This document shows positions 14,604 to 19,158 of a stretch of 19,158 bases of DNA, piece by piece. The position numbers and the translations under genes are program-made. Each line of letters starts with the position of its first letter. The first letter of the stretch is position 1. Source of the DNA: CAYJFD01 sp964369605 (GTDB taxonomy: Bacteria; Bacteroidota; Bacteroidia; Bacteroidales; UBA932); assembly GCA_964369605.1 (NCBI GenBank), contig CAYJFD010000035.1, forward strand, positions 1-19,158, read 5' to 3'. A model generated the notes under the pieces. It made no database searches, had not been told where the DNA came from, and worked only from the letters and a program-made list of their open reading frames with translations.

Positions 14604-17600
14604 ATGGAAAAATTATTAGCAAACTTTGTAAAGCATCCCTTCTACGGAAAGGTATTTATAATAGCGATTATCCTCTTTGGAGGATTTTCTCTATCACAGA
14701 TGAATAGGGCCTTTTTCCCGATAGTAGACTCAAAGGAGATAACAGTGTCTGTGGCCTACCAAGGAGCTACTCCAAAGGAAATGGAAGAAGGAGTAGTATC
14801 ACTATTAGAAAATTCAATAAGAGGAATTATCGGAATAAAGGAGCATAGCTCTACTTCACAAGAGAACTCAGCATCGCTGAAGATAATTATTCAAAATGGT
14901 TATGATATAGACAAGGTAGTATATGATGTAAAGAATGCAGTGGATGGGATATCTAACTTCCCGCAGGGGGCAGAAAGGCCTGTTGTAAGAAAAGGTAGAA
15001 CTACAACCATCGCGATGTTTGTCTATTTAACTTCTAAGTCTCAGGATTTAATCGAATTAAAGAATGAGGCTATAGCTATAGAAGATGACCTGTTAGCATC
15101 TGGGATAATATCTCAGATATCTCAGTTTGGTTTGCCAACGAAGCTAGAGATGTCTATAGAGGTAGATAAAGACGCCTTGGAAAGGTATGATATCTCGCAC
15201 GATCAGATAAGAGCTGCAGTGGCAGCCTATAATCTTGATAGCTACGGGGGTATTATAAAAAGTCCGACGGAACAAATAAAGATTAACCTAAGAAATAGAA
15301 GTGTTGACCCTGAGGAAATAGAAAATATAGTAATAAAGGCTGAAGAGAATGGAACTCAGTTAAGAGTTAAAGATGTAGCTGAGGTAATATATAAGTTTGA
15401 GGATGCACCGAGAACAAGCTTTACTGATGGGAAGAGAAATGTTGGTATAATGATATCAAACATAAAGGAGGAGGACCTACAGGAAACGAGTGAATATGTG
15501 AATGCTTATGTAAAGGAGTATAATGCTAAGGGTGGTGATATGCAGCTTGAGGTCGTAAGAGACTTTATGGAAACTTTAAAGGGACAGTTGAGCATCTTAT
15601 ATTCTAACGGAATACAGGGAATATTACTGGTAATTCTATCTCTATCGTTATTTTTAAACTTTAGAATATCCTTATGGGTAGCTTGGGGTATACCTGCTTC
15701 TTTCTTGGGTATGTTTATTATAGCTTCACTTTTAGGAATAAGCTTGAACTTTATCTCCCTCTTTGGTATGATTCTAATAATTGGAATCTTGGTTGACGAT
15801 GGTATTGTGATCGGAGAGAACATCTTCACCTATTATGAAAAGGGCTATTCTCCGCAGGTGGCAGCGATCAAGGGGACGATGGATGTATTACCTGCGATAT
15901 TGGTGTCCGTCTCTACTACTATCGTAGCATTTATTCCTATCTTATTTATAGAGGGTAATCTTGAAATGATGTATGAGATGGCTGTCGTAGTAATAGCCTG
16001 TTTGATAGTCTCAGTTTTGGAGGGAATGTTCGTATTGCCAGGTCACTTAGCATCTAAGAAGATTCTTGCACCTCAGGATAATAAGACTTGGTACGGAAAA
16101 GTTCGTAATGCTTTTGATAAGGGATTATATTTTGTTTGTGATAGGGTGTATATGCCGTATTTAAAATGGGCATTGAATAAGAAAGTAATTATTCTGTCGA
16201 TAGTTTCAGCGATGTTTATTATTACTGCTGGAATATATCTAGGGGGTAGAATGCGTTTCACTTTCTTCCCTCCTAATAATCAGGATAACTTTTCTATAGA
16301 TATTGCTTTAAAGCCAGGAACAAGTACAGAAGAATTATTAGTAGTACTTAAAACCCTAGAGTCTGGGATAAAGAAAGTGGATTCATCCCTTTCTGAGCAG
16401 TATGATGAACCGTTATTCATAGAAAGGTATAACATTCAAACGGGATCATCTTTCTCTGGTAATGAGAATGGGGAGCACGCTGGAATCGTTAGGTTATTCG
16501 TACGTAGGCTTGATAGGAGTCAAGTCAGCTCGGAGATGATTAAAAAAGCTATTGCGCAGCATATCCCTACTATTCCGAAGGCATATAAATATGCGATAGG
16601 TGCGAGTTCGCGTTTTGGAGCCCCAGTTTCGATAAGTCTGTTCAGTAGAAATACTGAAACATTATATGCCGCTAGTGAAGAGCTAAAGGCAGAGCTGGAA
16701 AAAAGAACAGCTCTTTATAATGTTATGGATAATAATCAGTTAGGAACAAGGGAGGTGCACTTAGAATTAAAGCCATTAGCTTATTCCTTAGGCTTAAGCC
16801 CTCAAAGTATAATGTCACAAGTAAGGGCTGCTTTTTATGGAACTCTGATTCAGAGAATACAGGAGGGTAGGAATGAGATATGGTTCTATGTTCGTTACCC
16901 CGAGTATGACAGTAAGGATATGGGAGACTTGGAGAATTTGATTATTCGAACTACTAGTGGTGGAGATTATCCTTTGTATCAGCTATGTAATTTGAATATA
17001 GAGCGAGGGGTGACCAAGATAAACCATTTTAATGGAAAGAAGGAAATTCGTGTTGAGGCTTTTATGCTCGATCCAAAAGAATCAGTACTGCCTATATTAG
17101 AGGATGTAAGTGATAATATTATGCCTTCTCTTCTTGATAAGTATCCAGATTTGAGTTTTATGTATCAAGGGCAAGTAAAGGATAGCGAGGAGAGCGTTTC
17201 AAGTAGTACATTTATTTTCATCATAGCTTTTACTATAATGATGCTTATCATAGTGCTACACTTTAAGAGTTTCTTACAAGGATTTCTAATCATTTCGATG
17301 GTGCCAGTAGCTGTAGTAGCAGCTATATGGGGGCACCTAATAGAAGGAGAGATATTATCGATGATGAGTGTGTGGGGAATGGTCGCTCTGTCTGGAACGA
17401 TTATTAATAATGTTGTCGTCTTTATATCCAGGTATAATAGCTTGTTGCTAGATAAAAAGACCGTTTATCAAGCTATTTTAGAGAGTGGACGTTCTCGTTT
17501 TAGACCTATTATTTTAACGTCTGTAACGACTATTATGGGGCTTTTCCCACTTATTAATGAAACAAGTAGTGATGCTGCTTTTGTTAAGCCTATGGCTATA

Positions 17601-17816
17601 TCGCTAGGTTATGGAATCTTACTAGGTACTATTTTTATTCTAGCCTTTTTCCCTGTACTATTATATTCTACTAATAAGCTCCTAGTGCTTAAAGCAAGAC
17701 TAGTAGGTAACAAGGAAGCTACTCCTGAAAATGTGGAGACGGTAATCAAAAATAGGATTATAGAGACTCAGATTGAAAGTGATTTAAAACAAGTAATCAA
17801 AGAAAAAAATGAATAA
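14604..17816 (+). CDS. RND family efflux transporter, inner-membrane pump (AcrB/MMPL superfamily)
   Basis: A 1070-residue proton-driven exporter with the standard twelve-helix RND plan: one membrane helix, a large periplasmic loop, six helices, a second loop, then the last helices. The TM4 proton-relay pair is D398-D399 in GILVDDGIVIGENIF. The equivalent TM10 segment has N935-N936 in SGTIINNVVVF, lacking the lysine of classical multidrug AcrB, so the substrate class cannot be assigned from the relay residues. The C-terminus extends about 40 charged residues past the last helix. Length is normal for the family. It follows the adaptor by 8 nt and its last 8 nt overlap the channel gene, so the three are translated from one message. 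Drug, metal or envelope-lipid export are all possible. Confidence 0.93.
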   Translation: MEKLLANFVKHPFYGKVFIIAIILFGGFSLSQMNRAFFPIVDSKEITVSVAYQGATPKEMEEGVVSLLENSIRGIIGIKEHSSTSQENSASLKIIIQNGYDIDKVVYDVKNAVDGISNFPQGAERPVVRKGRTTTIAMFVYLTSKSQDLIELKNEAIAIEDDLLASGIISQISQFGLPTKLEMSIEVDKDALERYDISHDQIRAAVAAYNLDSYGGIIKSPTEQIKINLRNRSVDPEEIENIVIKAEENGTQLRVKDVAEVIYKFEDAPRTSFTDGKRNVGIMISNIKEEDLQETSEYVNAYVKEYNAKGGDMQLEVVRDFMETLKGQLSILYSNGIQGILLVILSLSLFLNFRISLWVAWGIPASFLGMFIIASLLGISLNFISLFGMILIIGILVDDGIVIGENIFTYYEKGYSPQVAAIKGTMDVLPAILVSVSTTIVAFIPILFIEGNLEMMYEMAVVVIACLIVSVLEGMFVLPGHLASKKILAPQDNKTWYGKVRNAFDKGLYFVCDRVYMPYLKWALNKKVIILSIVSAMFIITAGIYLGGRMRFTFFPPNNQDNFSIDIALKPGTSTEELLVVLKTLESGIKKVDSSLSEQYDEPLFIERYNIQTGSSFSGNENGEHAGIVRLFVRRLDRSQVSSEMIKKAIAQHIPTIPKAYKYAIGASSRFGAPVSISLFSRNTETLYAASEELKAELEKRTALYNVMDNNQLGTREVHLELKPLAYSLGLSPQSIMSQVRAAFYGTLIQRIQEGRNEIWFYVRYPEYDSKDMGDLENLIIRTTSGGDYPLYQLCNLNIERGVTKINHFNGKKEIRVEAFMLDPKESVLPILEDVSDNIMPSLLDKYPDLSFMYQGQVKDSEESVSSSTFIFIIAFTIMMLIIVLHFKSFLQGFLIISMVPVAVVAAIWGHLIEGEILSMMSVWGMVALSGTIINNVVVFISRYNSLLLDKKTVYQAILESGRSRFRPIILTSVTTIMGLFPLINETSSDAAFVKPMAISLGYGILLGTIFILAFFPVLLYSTNKLLVLKARLVGNKEATPENVETVIKNRIIETQIESDLKQVIKEKNE

Positions 17817-19089
17817 ATTACATATAAGAATTAGTATAATTATTTCTCTATTTTTCTTGTCGAATGGCTTATCGGCACAGACAAAGCTTAGCCTTAGTGA
17901 AGCTATTAGAATAGGAGTAGAGAATAATTATGGAGTAAAGATCAGCAGAAACCTTACACAGCAGGCCAATCAAAGAAATACTTATGGAATGGCTGGTGGC
18001 TTACCATCTATTACATTAGGAGCTAGTAGTTTCGCGAATGAGGACATCATATCATCTGCTTCGAATATTAATGCTCAGCTATCTGCAGATTTAAACTGGA
18101 CATTATTTGATGGATTCCTAGTTCAAGCGAATAAATCACAGTTAGAAAATTCTGTACTTCTTTCAGAGGGAATGGAGATGATAGAGTTAGAGAATACCAT
18201 ACAGTCTATCATAAATCTTTACTACTATATAATCTTACAACAAGAACTATTAGAGGTAAATCTTGCAGTGCTTGAAATCTCCAAGGATAGGTTAGAGCAG
18301 CAAGAAACGGCTAAAGATATAGGAGCTAGCGGAAAATATGAGTATATCCTAGCACAGACAGATTATCTAAGTGACAAGACAAATTATTTAAATCAAGAAT
18401 TATTAGTTAGAAACTCTATTCGAAATCTAAATACGCTTCTAGCCTTTCCAGTAGATGCGCAGTGGACACTTGATGATCAGATTATAATCCCAAATGAAGT
18501 CTACGATATAGAGGCGATGAAAATCGCAATGCTAGAGAATAATACTAATCTAAAGAACCAATACCTTAATTTAAAGGCTAAAGAAATAGAGGTGAAAAAG
18601 ATGCGTTCGGAATATTATCCATCCATAGGCTTAAATCTATCTTTTGATGCAGGTTTAAATATGGTAGGATCAAACACTAGTCACTATGCGCGCCCTCAAG
18701 TTGGCTTGAATCTTTCATATACCCTCTTTAATGGTGGGAAGAATAATAGAAATACCAATATTGCGAAGCTAAGTAAAGAAGCAGAAGACCTCGCAACAGA
18801 GGAGATGAAACTTCTATTAGATTCAGAGCTTTATAGCCAGTATGAGACCTATATGCTTTACACAGAATTAGTAAAGTTGGAGAATGAGAAATTAGCAGCG
18901 GCACAGATTCTATTAGATCTATCAAGAGAGAAATATAAGGCAGGTGTTATCAACTCATTTAATTTTAGAGAGGTTCAGCTTTCTTATCTAAGTAGTGCTG
19001 TTTCTCAGTTAAATTCTATATTGGAGTTAATCTTTACAAATACTGAACTAACAAGACTCACAGGAGGGATACTAAATTCTAATAACTAA
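17809..19089 (+). CDS. TolC-like outer-membrane efflux channel
   Basis: A 426-residue protein with a signal peptide (residues 1-24, ending LSAQT) and two outer-membrane efflux protein repeats typical of TolC/OprM: paired long alpha-helical stretches (for example LEISKDRLEQQETAKDIGAS and the related KLAAAQILLDLSREKYKAGV) alternating with short beta segments such as SADLNWTLFDGF and GLNLSYTLFNGG. The paired motifs are at about 97-108 and 300-312. There is no lipobox. The start ATG overlaps the pump stop by 8 nt, indicating coupled translation. It completes the tripartite system; it could also serve other exporters, including the ATPase-less permeases nearby, though nothing in the sequence links them. 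Confidence 0.92.
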   Translation: MNKLHIRISIIISLFFLSNGLSAQTKLSLSEAIRIGVENNYGVKISRNLTQQANQRNTYGMAGGLPSITLGASSFANEDIISSASNINAQLSADLNWTLFDGFLVQANKSQLENSVLLSEGMEMIELENTIQSIINLYYYIILQQELLEVNLAVLEISKDRLEQQETAKDIGASGKYEYILAQTDYLSDKTNYLNQELLVRNSIRNLNTLLAFPVDAQWTLDDQIIIPNEVYDIEAMKIAMLENNTNLKNQYLNLKAKEIEVKKMRSEYYPSIGLNLSFDAGLNMVGSNTSHYARPQVGLNLSYTLFNGGKNNRNTNIAKLSKEAEDLATEEMKLLLDSELYSQYETYMLYTELVKLENEKLAAAQILLDLSREKYKAGVINSFNFREVQLSYLSSAVSQLNSILELIFTNTELTRLTGGILNSNN

Positions 19090-19094
19090 GAGAA

Positions 19095-19158
19095 TTATTC
19101 ATTCCTGATTATAGCGCGAAATAAATCTTTATCGGGGGTATTATCATCGTAAAGGAGG
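19095..19158 (-). CDS. 3' end of a convergent gene, partial, unrecognised
   Basis: On the minus strand an open frame enters from the right edge and ends at TAA (19095-19097), encoding LLYDDNTPDKDLFRAIIRNE at its C-terminus. It converges on the TolC-like gene with a 5-bp gap. Twenty residues are too few to name a family; it does not look like the HTH end of an NtrC-family activator or the ATPase end of a histidine kinase. An open frame this short may also be chance. Confidence 0.35.
   Translation of the reverse strand, partial: LLYDDNTPDKDLFRAIIRNE

Overview
The window reads as a low-GC Bacteroidota chromosome, probably Bacteroidales. The support is large orphan FtsX/MacB-type permeases of about 790 residues, an AAA/DUF4143 ATPase, a DUF2807 protein, and housekeeping promoters with a TAnnTTTG -7 element (clearest before the lipoprotein gene at 9013). 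It is draft sequence: a run of 18 N lies inside one permease gene.

Layout, left to right. A minus-strand gene starts at about position 39 and runs off the left edge, with two inverted-repeat operators behind it. Permease 1 is at 303-2690. A compositionally different islet of two convergent genes follows: AAA/DUF4143 ATPase (2831-4162) and a secreted HExxH metallopeptidase-like protein (4182-5267, minus). Positions 5268-5603 hold a decayed permease N-terminus, twin palindromes and a regulatory region. Next come a DUF2807 protein made of SGASD repeats (5604-6383), permease 2 with the gap (6579-8932), a small lipoprotein (9013-9477), a REP/RAYT module (two 64-bp palindromic repeats, the RAYT gene, a third repeat; 9491-10691) and permease 3 (10893-13271). 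The right third is a complete tripartite RND efflux operon: adaptor (13462), inner-membrane pump (14604) and TolC-like channel (17809-19089). A minus-strand reading frame enters from the right edge.

The most interesting signal is regulatory. The three permeases and the DUF2807 gene each carry the same upstream architecture: two 17-bp dyads of the form TGTC-N9-GACA in tandem (5-bp spacer, 22-bp period), and 92-94 bp downstream of the start of that block a TGGCAT-N5-TGGCA element that fits a sigma-54 -24/-12 promoter. The block lies at about -120 to -80 of each predicted start site, where a bacterial enhancer-binding protein would bind. I infer a local sigma-54 regulon coupling three ATPase-less permeases and a surface or periplasmic beta-repeat protein, probably under one NtrC-family activator encoded elsewhere. 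The RND operon, ATPase, metallopeptidase, lipoprotein and RAYT genes lack this architecture. No ATP-binding subunit for the permeases is present.
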